DNA of 64,000 nucleotides from Arenibaculum pallidiluteum (GTDB lineage: Bacteria; Pseudomonadota; Alphaproteobacteria; Azospirillales; Azospirillaceae): contig NZ_JAFIQU010000014.1 in NCBI RefSeq assembly GCF_017355985.1, forward strand, positions 62,001 to 126,000. Direction: 5' to 3'. The first letter of the stretch is position 1; every line of letters begins with the position of its first letter. Positions 20,150 through 28,372 of the stretch are shown here, piece by piece. A program made the translations under genes and the position numbers. The notes under the pieces were generated by a model. The model made no database searches, was not told the DNA's origin, and saw nothing but the letters and a program-made list of their open reading frames with translations.

Positions 20150-20566
20150 TCAGGGCCGGCATTCGAAACCCGGCCATGGCTGCTTGCGGTAGAAGGCGGT
20201 CAGGTCGAGTCGCTTCGTCACCGACCAGATGCGGCTCCGCCGGTCCGGGCAGAGATCCATGACCGCGGCCGTGGGATTGCCCCGCCACCAGTCCGGGATA
20301 TGAACCGTCACATGGAACGCGGACAGCCGCTCCTCGGGGATGCTGATCCACCAGCCGTAGGGAAGGCGACCCACGAAGTGGTCGTTGATCTCCTGGCGGA
20401 TGTCGACGGATTCCCGCGGCCCCGGCTCCTGCGCGGCGCCGGGGCCGGGGCCCGGCATGGCCATGGCGGAGAGAGCCGCGCAGGCCGCGAAGGCAGAGAC
20501 CGCGCACGCGGCTGCGATCCCGTCACGCCCTGTCCTGGTGGGTGCCACCGGCGGCTGGTCCTCCAC
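20150..20566 (-). CDS. Hypothetical small exported protein
   Basis: 138 residues read from a GTG start behind GGAGG. An Ala-rich hydrophobic helix (about 17-37) suggests a signal peptide or anchor, followed by a proline/glycine linker. The folded part contains GRLPYGWWISIPEERL and VHIPDWWRGN and ends in FYRKQPWPGFECRP. I do not recognise a family. It is convergent with the FkbM gene and divergent from the flippase, so a role in the polysaccharide locus is only positional. Confidence 0.6.
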   Translation of the reverse strand: MEDQPPVAPTRTGRDGIAAACAVSAFAACAALSAMAMPGPGPGAAQEPGPRESVDIRQEINDHFVGRLPYGWWISIPEERLSAFHVTVHIPDWWRGNPTAAVMDLCPDRRSRIWSVTKRLDLTAFYRKQPWPGFECRP

Positions 20567-20679
20567 GGCGCGGCCGTCCTCCGTGCCACGCTTCCGTGGT
20601 GCCGGGGTAGCGCCGTCCGCCCCGCAGGGTCAAGGTGCGCATGCCCGGCCTATCCGAACGTGTTCCCCGGCGGGCGGGA

Positions 20680-21984
20680 ATGACCGCGCTCCCCATGCCG
20701 GGATCGCGCGCGGTCCTCGCCCCGCTGCTCCGGTACACCCTCGCGCTGGGGATCCGCGGCGTCGAGACGGTCGGCAAGCTCGGCCTCTATGTTCTCGCCG
20801 CCCGCACCCTGGGCGCGCACGACGCCGGCCTGTTCTTCCTGTGCCTGACCTGGATCGGCCTTGCCTCCACCATGGCGAGGATGGGCCTCGACCGCGCGGT
20901 CACCCGGCATGTCGCCGCCGAGCTGGCGGTCGGCGACGTCACGCGGGCACGTCACGCGCTGAGGAGCGGGCTGCTGTGGAGCACGGTCGGCGGCGTCGCG
21001 GCAGCGGCCCTAACCGCGGCCCTCGCCGGGCCCGCCGACGAGATGCTGTTCGGTCAGGCCGGCCTTGCAGCCCCCCTCACGGTCTCGGCGGTCGTGATCA
21101 TCCCCCAGACGATGGCCCTGATGGCCGGCGCGGTGCTGGCGGGGCTCAAGCGGGGCCTCGTCGCGCAGCTCGTCCAGAACGCCCTGTGGCCGGTGCTGAC
21201 GCTGGCCGGCATGCTGCTCGGCGCCGTGCAGCTGGAGCCGCTGCTGATGGTCATGGGCGCGGCGCTCGCCGTCAGCGCCATCGGCGGCTTCCTCGTCATC
21301 GCCTGGGAGTGGAGGCGGCTTCCCGGCCGGCGGGCCGGATGCGACCCGGCGGTGACCATCCCCGCGCCCGCACACCTTCCCCATCTCTGGCGAACCGCCC
21401 TGCCGCTGCTTGTCGTGGAGGTCGTCCAGGTCACCCTGGCCTCGGCCCCTGTGCTGGCGCTGGGCATGGTGGCCGAGGCCGGCGCGGTCGGCGCCTTCAG
21501 CGTCGCCAGCCGGATCTCGATGCTGGTCTGGGTCGTGATCATCAGCGTCGGGACGCTGGTGGCGCCCCAGTTCGCGGAGCACCACAGGCGCGGCGAGCAC
21601 GACCGGCTGCACGCGCTGAACCGCTCGGCCCGCCGTGCCGTGGCCCTGTTCGGCGTGCCGCTGGTGCTGCTGATGATGGCATTGCCGGGAACGCTCCTGG
21701 ACATGGTCGGCGCGGGCTTCGACCTGGCCGCGGGCGCACTGGTCATCCTGGCCGCCGGCCAGCTCGTCAACTGCCTGCTGCCCTGCCAGGACGTCCTGCT
21801 GGCCATGACCGGCCACGGTCGGGTGCTGGGGCGCCTGAACCTCCTGCAGCTCGGGACCTGCGCGGTGCTGGCGCCGGTGCTGATCCCCGCGCTGGGCATG
21901 ACGGGCGCGGCCATCGTCGCCGCGCTGTGCGTGGCGCAGGGGGCGATCGGGACCACGATCGTCGCACGGTTCGTCCTGCGGTGA
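20680..21984 (+). CDS. Wzx-type polysaccharide flippase (MOP superfamily)
   Basis: About 434 residues with twelve or so hydrophobic segments in the MATE/Wzx pattern. The first helix region reads GVETVGKLGLYVLAARTLGA, which is typical of polysaccharide-synthesis membrane proteins. It would flip undecaprenyl-linked repeat units to the periplasm. The start is uncertain: in-frame ATGs at 20641 and 20680 are both possible and neither has a strong ribosome site. With it, the locus has all core Wzx/Wzy parts. Confidence 0.85.
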   Translation: MTALPMPGSRAVLAPLLRYTLALGIRGVETVGKLGLYVLAARTLGAHDAGLFFLCLTWIGLASTMARMGLDRAVTRHVAAELAVGDVTRARHALRSGLLWSTVGGVAAAALTAALAGPADEMLFGQAGLAAPLTVSAVVIIPQTMALMAGAVLAGLKRGLVAQLVQNALWPVLTLAGMLLGAVQLEPLLMVMGAALAVSAIGGFLVIAWEWRRLPGRRAGCDPAVTIPAPAHLPHLWRTALPLLVVEVVQVTLASAPVLALGMVAEAGAVGAFSVASRISMLVWVVIISVGTLVAPQFAEHHRRGEHDRLHALNRSARRAVALFGVPLVLLMMALPGTLLDMVGAGFDLAAGALVILAAGQLVNCLLPCQDVLLAMTGHGRVLGRLNLLQLGTCAVLAPVLIPALGMTGAAIVAALCVAQGAIGTTIVARFVLR

Positions 21985-21999
21985 CCGACCGGCGAGCGA

Positions 22000-22500
22000 T
22001 CAGAACGCCTCGATGGTCTGGATCAGCTCCGCCATGTCCCTGGCCTGCCGTGCCTTCTCCACCTTCTCCTCCAGCATCTCCTGCTCGTCCCGCGGCGGCC
22101 CGTCCTCGCCGGCGATCACCTCGTCGTCGCGCCATCTGTCCGGGTTGTTCTCGATCGAGGCGCAGACGCGGTCCCGGATCGCTTCGAACGGCATCGGCGG
22201 CTCCTCCATCAGCTCGTACCGCACCTGGTGGCGACCCAGGAGCTTGTTCAAAAGCCAGCGCCACGACGTCCCCTCGGCCCCGAGGTCAATCATGTCGGAG
22301 ATGCGCCACGCCTTCCCCGCGACGTCGAAAACGACCGAGCCGACGAAGGCCTTCCGCTTCATGCCCCAAGAGTCGACGGTCGTGAACAGTTCGGCCTCGG
22401 TGAAGCACTCGACGTCCTCATGCTCGTCCTCGTGCTTCTCGCCACCATGGAAGGGCGGCCTCAGCATCAGGATCGGGAACTGCATCGGCAGGTCGCTCAT
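22000..22500 (-). CDS. Hypothetical acidic protein
   Basis: 166 residues, soluble and rich in Glu/Asp, with no signal peptide. The ATG is preceded by AGGGGGA. The N-terminal half has MQFPILMLRPPFHGG followed by an acidic/His stretch (EKHEDEHED), and the C-terminus has a charged helix (EQEMLEEKVEKARQARDMAE). Codon use is fully typical of the genome. No family recognised. It stands alone after the flippase. Confidence 0.65.
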   Translation of the reverse strand: MSDLPMQFPILMLRPPFHGGEKHEDEHEDVECFTEAELFTTVDSWGMKRKAFVGSVVFDVAGKAWRISDMIDLGAEGTSWRWLLNKLLGRHQVRYELMEEPPMPFEAIRDRVCASIENNPDRWRDDEVIAGEDGPPRDEQEMLEEKVEKARQARDMAELIQTIEAF

Positions 22501-22680
22501 CGGTCCCCCTGTTCCGTGCCCGGCACCACCGCTCCTGCGCCCGCCGCGGCCGTGCCGGACGCGGATGCTTCCACGTCAGGTTGAAGCATAACCTGCACCC
22601 GACGGATTTGGAAGAATGTGCGGAGAACTTATCGCGAACTTTCCCCGGTGCGCAGCGGTGCCGCAGGACCGGTAGCGACG

Positions 22681-23382
22681 CTACGCCTCGCCCTCGGCGG
22701 CGCGGTCGATCATGGAGGCGAGGAGTTCCGTGTCCGTGACGACCAGCGCGCCGCGGCGCCGTTCCAGCAGGCCCTGGCGCTCCAGCGCTTTCAAGGTGCG
22801 CGCCACCGCCTCGCGCCGGGTGCTCACCCGGGCCGCGATGTCGGCATGCACGGGCGGCGGCGACAGGATCGCGCGGCCGGGCACCTCCCTGTCGCGGCGG
22901 CCGAGACGGAGAAGCTCCGCATAGATCCGGTGCCGTACGTCCAGGGTGCTGAACTCGTTCACCCGGTTCGCGAGCATGCGGATCTGCGAAGCCATCAGCT
23001 GCATGACCTGGTCGCAGACGTCGGGATGGCGGTGGATCGCGTCCCTGAAGACCGGGGCCGGCATCCGTGCCACCACGGCATCGGTGACGGCGACGATCCC
23101 GGCCGAGCGCGCCCGGCCGTCCAGCGCCGCGAGCTCGCCGAAGAAGCCGCCGGCATCGATGTCGCGCAGGATCACGTCCTGGCCGGTGACGGAGCGGATC
23201 ATGACGCGCACGGTCCCCGTGACCACGAAGAAGACGTCGGATCCCTCGTCCTGATAATCGATGATCCAGTCCTTGGCGGGCGCGCGCCGCCAGGAGCACT
23301 GCGTGTCGAGGCGGCCGATATCGGCGGCGTCGATCGAGCGGAACAGCGGAACCCGTGCGAGGGTCTCGGCATGGCGGAGCAT
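22681..23382 (-). CDS. Crp/Fnr-family transcriptional regulator
   Basis: 233 residues. The cyclic-nucleotide-binding-fold domain covers about 10-125 (GSDVFFVVTGTVRVM, GGFFGELAALDGRAR), then a long dimer helix, then a winged helix (about 155-215; HADIAARVSTRREAVARTLK). There is no N-terminal Fnr-type cysteine cluster, so it is not an oxygen-sensing Fnr. FGELAALDGRARSA matches the cNMP phosphate-binding cassette. It could respond to cAMP from the cyclase at 25234, which is speculation from proximity. Good ribosome site (GGAGG). Confidence 0.92.
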   Translation of the reverse strand: MLRHAETLARVPLFRSIDAADIGRLDTQCSWRRAPAKDWIIDYQDEGSDVFFVVTGTVRVMIRSVTGQDVILRDIDAGGFFGELAALDGRARSAGIVAVTDAVVARMPAPVFRDAIHRHPDVCDQVMQLMASQIRMLANRVNEFSTLDVRHRIYAELLRLGRRDREVPGRAILSPPPVHADIAARVSTRREAVARTLKALERQGLLERRRGALVVTDTELLASMIDRAAEGEA

Positions 23383-23556
23383 GAGGCCTCCATGGCGTGG
23401 CCCACGCGCCTGCGCGGCTGGTCGGGCTTGGGTGCGCTCAGGGCGTCGTCGCGCGTCATGGTGTCACGACAGGCCTGCCGCGAAAAGCCGCACGGATCCG
23501 CATGCTGTGTTAAGGCCGGGCTTCACAATTCCGTTCTGCGCGATCCGCTCTGGGGC

Positions 23557-24450
23557 TCACCGCCCATGCGCCCGGACGAAGTCCACGAAGGCGCGCAGTG
23601 CGGCCGGCACGTGCCGGCGCCCGGGATAGTAGAGAAACCAGCCGGGAATGCGCTGCGACCAGTCCGCAAGCACTTCCACCACCTCGCCCCCGGCCAGCGC
23701 CTCCTCGGCATAACCCTCCAGCACCCGTGCGAGGCCGAGCCCGGCGGCTGCGCAGCGCACGGCCAGGGCGGCGCTGTTGAACGTCAGCGGGCCCTCGGGA
23801 AGGATCGTGACGTTGCGCCCGTCCTTCTCGAACCTCCAATGGAAGATCCCGCCGCCCGGGAAGCGATGGCGGATGCAGGAATGCGCCGCGAGGTCGCCGG
23901 GCTCCGAGGGAACGCCCTGGCGCGCGAGATAGTCCGGCGCGCCGAGGACCATGTAGCGCTGCGTGGGGCCGAGCGGGACCGCGATCATGTCCTGCGCGAG
24001 GTCCCCGTCGAAGCGGACGCCGGCGTCGAAGCCCCGCGCGACGATGTCGGTGATCGACGCATCCATGATGATCTCGAGATGGATCTCGGGATACCGGCGC
24101 AAGAACGGCTCGATCAGGGGGCCGAGGACATGGTTGGCCGCGGGCTCCGGCGCATTGATCCTGAGCGTCCCGGCAACCCTGTTCCGGGCGGCGTTCACCT
24201 CCTCGACCGCTTCGCCGAGCTCGGCCAGGGCGGGGCCCACGCGGCGCAGGAGCCGTTCCCCGGCATCGGTGAGGGCGACGCTGCGGGTCGTCCGGTTGAA
24301 CAGCCGCACCTCCAGCCGCTCCTCCAGGTTTCGCACCGCCTGGCTGAGCGCCGAGGCGGAGACGCCGCGTTCCCTGGCCGTCCTGCGAAAGCTCCGGTTG
24401 CGCGCGACGGCGGCGAAGACCTCCAGATCGACAAGGCTGAATCCCGGCAT
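23557..24450 (-). CDS. LysR-family transcriptional regulator
   Basis: 297 residues. The N-terminal winged helix reads LEVFAAVARNRSFRRTAR and SASALSQAVRNLEERLEVRL. A LysR substrate-binding domain follows (about 90-290) with GTLRINAPEPAANHVLGPLI and DAGVRFDGDLAQDMIAVPLG, a subgroup close to AaeR/DmlR-type proteins. A GGAG ribosome site precedes the ATG. It diverges from the intradiol dioxygenase gene, which is a likely target. The inducer is unknown. Confidence 0.92.
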   Translation of the reverse strand: MPGFSLVDLEVFAAVARNRSFRRTARERGVSASALSQAVRNLEERLEVRLFNRTTRSVALTDAGERLLRRVGPALAELGEAVEEVNAARNRVAGTLRINAPEPAANHVLGPLIEPFLRRYPEIHLEIIMDASITDIVARGFDAGVRFDGDLAQDMIAVPLGPTQRYMVLGAPDYLARQGVPSEPGDLAAHSCIRHRFPGGGIFHWRFEKDGRNVTILPEGPLTFNSAALAVRCAAAGLGLARVLEGYAEEALAGGEVVEVLADWSQRIPGWFLYYPGRRHVPAALRAFVDFVRAHGR

Positions 24451-24470
24451 TGTTAAGCTCCGCCTGAACA
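24451..24470. promoter_or_regulatory. Candidate LysR operator between divergent genes
   Basis: The 154-base gap between lysR and the dioxygenase gene begins with TGTT, twelve bases, AACA, which fits the loose T-N11-A dyad of LysR sites. It abuts the lysR start, as expected for autoregulation. Evidence is only the dyad and its position. Confidence 0.3.
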
Positions 24471-24604
24471 GATTATCAAGGATTGTGCATCCTATCGGGT
24501 CCCGCCGCTCCTGCTATCCTCGGTGCGCCTGAATGGGAAGGGCGCTGGCCGCCGGCGTCGGTGCCGGCCGGTCCGCCGCCCTTGCCGGAACGCGAGGATC
24601 CCCA

Positions 24605-25225
24605 ATGACGAACGATCTCCCTGCATCGGGCGGGATGTATTCGCGCCGGCGGCTGCTTGCGGTCGCAGGCGGTCTCGGAGCGATGTCGATGACGCCGCTC
24701 CGGCCTGCGCTGGCCCAGGGCGCCGAGTTGCCGCCGACGCCCGAATGCACGCCGGCGGGCTCCGCGACACCCAGGCAGACGGAAGGGCCCTACTTCACCC
24801 CCCGCTCGCCCCTGAAGCGCGACTTCCGCGCCGATGCGCCCGGAGGCCGACGGCTGCTGCTGGCAGGCTTCGTCCTGACCACCGCATGCCGCCCGGTCCC
24901 TAGGGCCCTGGTCGATCTCTGGCATGCCGACGCAGCAGGCGCCTACGACAACCATGGCTACCGGCTGCGCGGGCACCAGTTCACGGACGAGCAGGGCCGA
25001 TACTGGTTCGACACCATCATCCCCGGCGCCTATCCGGGACGGACCCGTCACCTTCACGTCAAGGTCCAGGCCGCCGACGGGCCGGTCCTGACGACGCAGC
25101 TCTACCTCCCGGGCGAGGCGGGCAACCGCCGCGACCGGCAGTTCGACGAGGCGCTTCTGATGCGCGTCTCCGACACCGGGGCCGGGCTGGCCGGCCGGTT
25201 CGACTTCGTCCTCGGCCAGCCCTGA
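24605..25225 (+). CDS. Tat-exported intradiol ring-cleavage dioxygenase family protein
   Basis: 206 residues. A twin-arginine-type signal (MYSRRRLLAVAGG) precedes an intradiol dioxygenase domain. All four expected non-haem iron ligands are visible: Y114, Y143, H149 and H151 (motifs DNHGY, PGAYPGRTRHLHVKV). The family hallmark RQTEGPYF is at about 58-65. These enzymes cleave catechol-type rings between the hydroxyls. Exported small forms like this are common but poorly characterised. The start at 24605 is chosen over an upstream in-frame ATG because it leaves a normal Tat N-region. It is followed nine bases later by the cyclase gene. Confidence 0.88.
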   Translation: MTNDLPASGGMYSRRRLLAVAGGLGAMSMTPLRPALAQGAELPPTPECTPAGSATPRQTEGPYFTPRSPLKRDFRADAPGGRRLLLAGFVLTTACRPVPRALVDLWHADAAGAYDNHGYRLRGHQFTDEQGRYWFDTIIPGAYPGRTRHLHVKVQAADGPVLTTQLYLPGEAGNRRDRQFDEALLMRVSDTGAGLAGRFDFVLGQP

Positions 25226-25233
25226 CGCCCGGC

Positions 25234-27048
25234 ATGAGGGAGCCGACCGCATCCCCGATCGGCGGATCCCGGCAACCGCCTGCGCCGCCCGACCGCGCCC
25301 GCCACCCGACCGAGCGGCGCCTGCGCCTGGCTTCTGGGCTGATCCTCTTCGCCTATGCGACCTGCCACTTCGTCACGCATGCCTTCGGCCTGCTGGGGGT
25401 GCCGGCCATGGAGACGGCCAGCCGGGCTTTGCTGCTTCCTTGGAGGATCCCGCCGGGCATGGCGCTGCTCTACGGCGCGCTGCTGGTCCATGCCTGGCTC
25501 GGGCTGACCGCCCTGTCGCGGCGACGCCATCTGCGCATGCCCCCGGCGGAGGCATTCCAGCTCTGGCTTGGGCTGACGATCCCCTGGCTGCTCATCGGCC
25601 ATGCCGTGAACGTCCGGATGGGCGAGATCGCCTACGGGCTCGACGATTCCTACTGGAGGCTCGTTCATCACTACTGGATCGCGGCGCCGAAGCAGGGGCT
25701 GATTCTCCAGCTTCTGCTGCTTGTCGCGGTATGGACCCATGGCTGCATCGGGCTCCGCTTCCTGTTCCGCATCCAGCCGTGGTTCTTCCGGTGGTCGGCG
25801 CTGCTCGGCGCCCTCGCGCTGCTCGTTCCCGTCCTCGCGATCGCCGGGATCCTGAATGCCGGGGCGGACCTCGACCGGCGTATGGCCGCGGATCCATCCC
25901 TGGCACAGCGGCTCGCCCCGCCTGCCGGGGGCACGCCCGCGGCTGCGGATCTCGGCCGTCTGGAGGGGGTCGCCACCGGCCTGACCCAGGGCTATCTGGG
26001 TCTGCTGGCGGGGGCGCTCGCGCTGCGCATGGGCCGCTACTGGCACGCGAGACGGTCGCGGCCGGTGCGGGTCTCCTATCCCGGCGAGCGCGTGGTCACG
26101 GTGCCGCGCGGCTTCTCGGTCCTCGAGGCGAGCCGCTGGGCCGGCATCCCCCATGCCTCGGTCTGCGGCGGCAGGGGGCGATGCTCGACCTGCAGGATAC
26201 GCGTAACGGCGGGGGCGGACGCCCTGCCGCCGCCGGGCCCCGTGGAGCGCGCGACCCTGGAACGCCTCGGCATGCCGCCCGGCATGCGCCTCGCCTGCCA
26301 GGTGCGGCCGTCGGCGGACCTGGCCGTCACCCCGATTCTCGCGGCCGGCGGAACCGGCAACCTCCCGGATCCCGTGCTGGCCGGCCTGCTCGATGGCAGT
26401 GGGCGCGAGCTGATGGTGTCGGCGCTGTTCACCGACCTCCGGGAGTCGACCCGCATCGCGTCGAACCGCCTGCCATACGATGCGCTCTACATCGTCGACC
26501 GCTACGTCCGGGCCGTGACGGATGCAGTCGCGGAGAACGGGGGCAGGGTGACGAGCGTCGCCGGGGACGGCGTGATGGCCGTCTTCGGCCTGCGGGGCGA
26601 ACCCGAGGGATCCTGCCGGGACGCGCTCCATGCCGCCCTTGCGATCTGGAACGCCGTCGATGCGCTCGGGCGCGAGTTCCAGCATGATCTCGGCCGCCCC
26701 CTGCGCTGCGGCATGGGCATCCATTCCGGCCTGTCGGTCGTGGGCTTCGTCGGAGCCGCCGACCATGGTCCGGGTCGCACGATCCAGTTCCTCGGCGATA
26801 CCGGCAACGTCGCCGCCAAGCTCGAGGAGGCGACGAAGCGGTGGGAATGCACGCTGATCCTGTCGAAGGACGCCGCCGCGCTGTCCGGCATCCTTGCCGG
26901 CGACGAACTTCCGTCCGGCATCCAGGAGGTCCAGGCAAGGGTTCCCGGGCGTGACGCGCCCATCGCGGCCCTCGCCGTCCGGGATCCTGCCGCGCTCGCG
27001 GCGCGTCTCGGCGCGCGCAGCGCGCGCAGGCGCCGCGCCTTCAAATAA
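25234..27048 (+). CDS. Membrane-anchored ferredoxin-domain class III adenylate/guanylate cyclase
   Basis: 604-residue fusion. Residues about 30-270 form five or six membrane helices with many histidines (H45, H49, H86, H123, H145, H146, H169), resembling a succinate-dehydrogenase-type cytochrome b anchor. Residues about 278-370 are a plant-type [2Fe-2S] ferredoxin (C311, C317, C320, C355; CGGRGRCSTC). Residues about 393-585 are a class III nucleotide cyclase with metal aspartates D401 (ALFTDLREST) and D445 (VAGDGVMAVFG), and N525 plus K529 where family members often have N-x3-R. Redox control of cAMP production is the natural reading but is inference. It is probably co-transcribed with the dioxygenase. 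Confidence 0.88.
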   Translation: MREPTASPIGGSRQPPAPPDRARHPTERRLRLASGLILFAYATCHFVTHAFGLLGVPAMETASRALLLPWRIPPGMALLYGALLVHAWLGLTALSRRRHLRMPPAEAFQLWLGLTIPWLLIGHAVNVRMGEIAYGLDDSYWRLVHHYWIAAPKQGLILQLLLLVAVWTHGCIGLRFLFRIQPWFFRWSALLGALALLVPVLAIAGILNAGADLDRRMAADPSLAQRLAPPAGGTPAAADLGRLEGVATGLTQGYLGLLAGALALRMGRYWHARRSRPVRVSYPGERVVTVPRGFSVLEASRWAGIPHASVCGGRGRCSTCRIRVTAGADALPPPGPVERATLERLGMPPGMRLACQVRPSADLAVTPILAAGGTGNLPDPVLAGLLDGSGRELMVSALFTDLRESTRIASNRLPYDALYIVDRYVRAVTDAVAENGGRVTSVAGDGVMAVFGLRGEPEGSCRDALHAALAIWNAVDALGREFQHDLGRPLRCGMGIHSGLSVVGFVGAADHGPGRTIQFLGDTGNVAAKLEEATKRWECTLILSKDAAALSGILAGDELPSGIQEVQARVPGRDAPIAALAVRDPAALAARLGARSARRRRAFK

Positions 27049-27086
27049 GGGGTCCGGCCCGCCCGGTGTCAGGCCGGTCGGAGCGC

Positions 27087-27608
27087 TCAGAGCTCCCTGC
27101 CGACCGCGTGGTCGAGGGAAAACGGCCCGCCGCCCTGGAAGGAGATGAACAGGGCCAGGAAGCCGAGCATCACCGGGTACTCGATGCCGCGGTCGATCCA
27201 GGGCCAGGTCGGTCCCAGCGCGATCGAGATGAAGGCCATCTGCACGGCCATCATTGGGGCGATCAGGCGCGTGAGGAAGCCGAGGGCGAGGGCGATGCCG
27301 CCAAACGTCTCCAGGATCGCCACCATGACGGCGAGCTGCGGTGCGAAGGGAAGGCCGAGAGTGCCCGAGATCAGGTTCATGGAGCCCGCCATGGGATCCG
27401 CCATGGATCCGTGGGACGTCCCCAGGATCTTCGGCAGGCCATGGGTCAGCATCGTCACGCCGAATGCGAAGCGCAGAAAGGCGTATGTGACGGGGGCGAG
27501 CCGGGCGTAGAACCCGCCAAGGGCAGGAATGACCAATCTCCCGGTGCGATCCGTTCCGGGTCGCGACCGAAGACGGGGCCAAGACGTATACTCGTTCTCT
27601 CGTGCCAT
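27087..27608 (-). CDS. DoxX-family membrane protein
   Basis: 173 residues, four predicted membrane helices. Family features include AFLRFAFGVTMLTHGLPKIL near the first helix, AILETFGGIALALGFLTRL in the middle and IEYPVMLGFLALFISFQGGG near the end. AGGAG precedes the ATG. DoxX-type proteins are linked to quinone/thiosulfate or oxidative-stress functions; no specific role can be given. It is convergent with the cyclase gene. Confidence 0.88.
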   Translation of the reverse strand: MARENEYTSWPRLRSRPGTDRTGRLVIPALGGFYARLAPVTYAFLRFAFGVTMLTHGLPKILGTSHGSMADPMAGSMNLISGTLGLPFAPQLAVMVAILETFGGIALALGFLTRLIAPMMAVQMAFISIALGPTWPWIDRGIEYPVMLGFLALFISFQGGGPFSLDHAVGREL

Positions 27609-27829
27609 GCCGTGATCTCCTGTCCTGGTTTCCGTCGCCCTGGTGGCGACGACGCAGTGCAGGCTATGGCGCCCCGCCAGACCCCCTGGTGCGAAAGGGC
27701 ACAGATCCTCGCCAGCCCTCGGAAACGGCCGGAGTGTGCGTTTTGGCACCGAGCGCCGCGGCGGCAGATGTCAGCTTCCTCTCATCGCGGAGCCGGGAAC
27801 GGCCCGCTCCACCGAGAGGAGATAAGACA

Positions 27830-28132
27830 ATGCATGTGATCCGCATCGCGACCTTCGGCCTCGCCACGCTGCTGCTGGCCGGCCCGGCCCTCGCCAACGA
27901 GCCGCGGACCCTGGAGAACCTGTTTCCCGGCTGGACGGCGGAGCAGACCGGCCTTCCCTCCGAGCGCGCCGGCAGCACCGAAGGCTCCCGCGTCCGGGAT
28001 TTTGCGACCGAAGACCGCTACGAGACCGGCGACCAGGTGGCCGTCGCTCCCGGCAAGTCCGCTCCGCGCTTCGCAATGGCTTCGGTCCTGAGCGAGAACG
28101 ATGCCGTCACGGGCCCCTACTCGCGCCAGTAG
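27830..28132 (+). CDS. Small secreted protein, GPYSRQ-tail family (copy 1)
   Basis: 100 residues with a clear signal peptide (MHVIRIATFGLATLLLAG, cleavage near ALA at 20-22) and a mature part of about 78 residues without cysteines. The mature part starts NEPRTLENLFPGW, is charged and probably partly disordered, and ends TGPYSRQ. A strong ribosome site (GAGAGGAGAT) precedes the ATG. It is about 93% identical to the protein at 31314 and shares the tail with the one at 30889. No family recognised. It is convergent with the sensor kinase gene at 28373. Confidence 0.8.
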   Translation: MHVIRIATFGLATLLLAGPALANEPRTLENLFPGWTAEQTGLPSERAGSTEGSRVRDFATEDRYETGDQVAVAPGKSAPRFAMASVLSENDAVTGPYSRQ

Positions 28133-28162
28133 GAAACCCGTGCCGTGCGGCGACCCGCAGGC

Positions 28163-28219
28163 AATGGCGGCGGCATCCCCGCGGCCGCCATTGCCCGCCC
28201 CACGATGCAGGGGGCAGGC
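28163..28219 (+). terminator. Tandem hairpins after secreted-protein gene copy 1
   Basis: A perfect nine-base-pair stem (AATGGCGGC with GCCGCCATT, 28163-28192) is followed directly by a second GC-rich hairpin (28193-28219). There is no T-run, so this is terminator-like or an mRNA-stabilising end rather than a textbook intrinsic terminator. Both hairpins recur in copy 2. Confidence 0.45.
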
Positions 28220-28232
28220 GCCGGGTGTGGCG

Positions 28233-28256
28233 GCTTCCTTCCATCACGGAGCCGGG
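28233..28256 (+). repeat. Short repeat of the leader of copy 1
   Basis: GCTTCCT followed by CATC-CGGAGCCGGG at 28233-28256 repeats 27774-27797 (24 bases, three mismatches by eye). The first instance lies in the leader of secreted-protein copy 1 and the second just downstream of its hairpins. It may be a scar of an earlier tandem duplication. Confidence 0.45.
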
Positions 28257-28372
28257 CATCGTCGGCTCCGCGGGCAGGAGAAACGGCAATCCCGGATCGT
28301 ACCCGACACGATGTCGTCGCCATGGCCAATCCACCAGGCCTGTCGACGACTTCGAGGACGCAGCTTCACAAT

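Larger units (their letters stand above)
27811..28219 (+). repeat. Direct repeat copy 1 (secreted-protein cassette)
   Basis: About 409 bases that match 31295-31703 without gaps at a constant offset of 3484. By eye I count about 19 mismatches (about 95% identity). Half of the mismatches cluster in one stretch near codons 79-88 of the gene. The repeat spans the ribosome site, the whole 100-codon gene and two 3' hairpins, so a complete expression unit has been duplicated. Confidence 0.9.

Noticed and set aside
25102-27582. About 826-codon minus-strand frame opposite the cyclase gene
   Set aside because: Shadow of the cyclase and dioxygenase genes: low-complexity His/Arg/Gln-rich translation with no recognisable domain.
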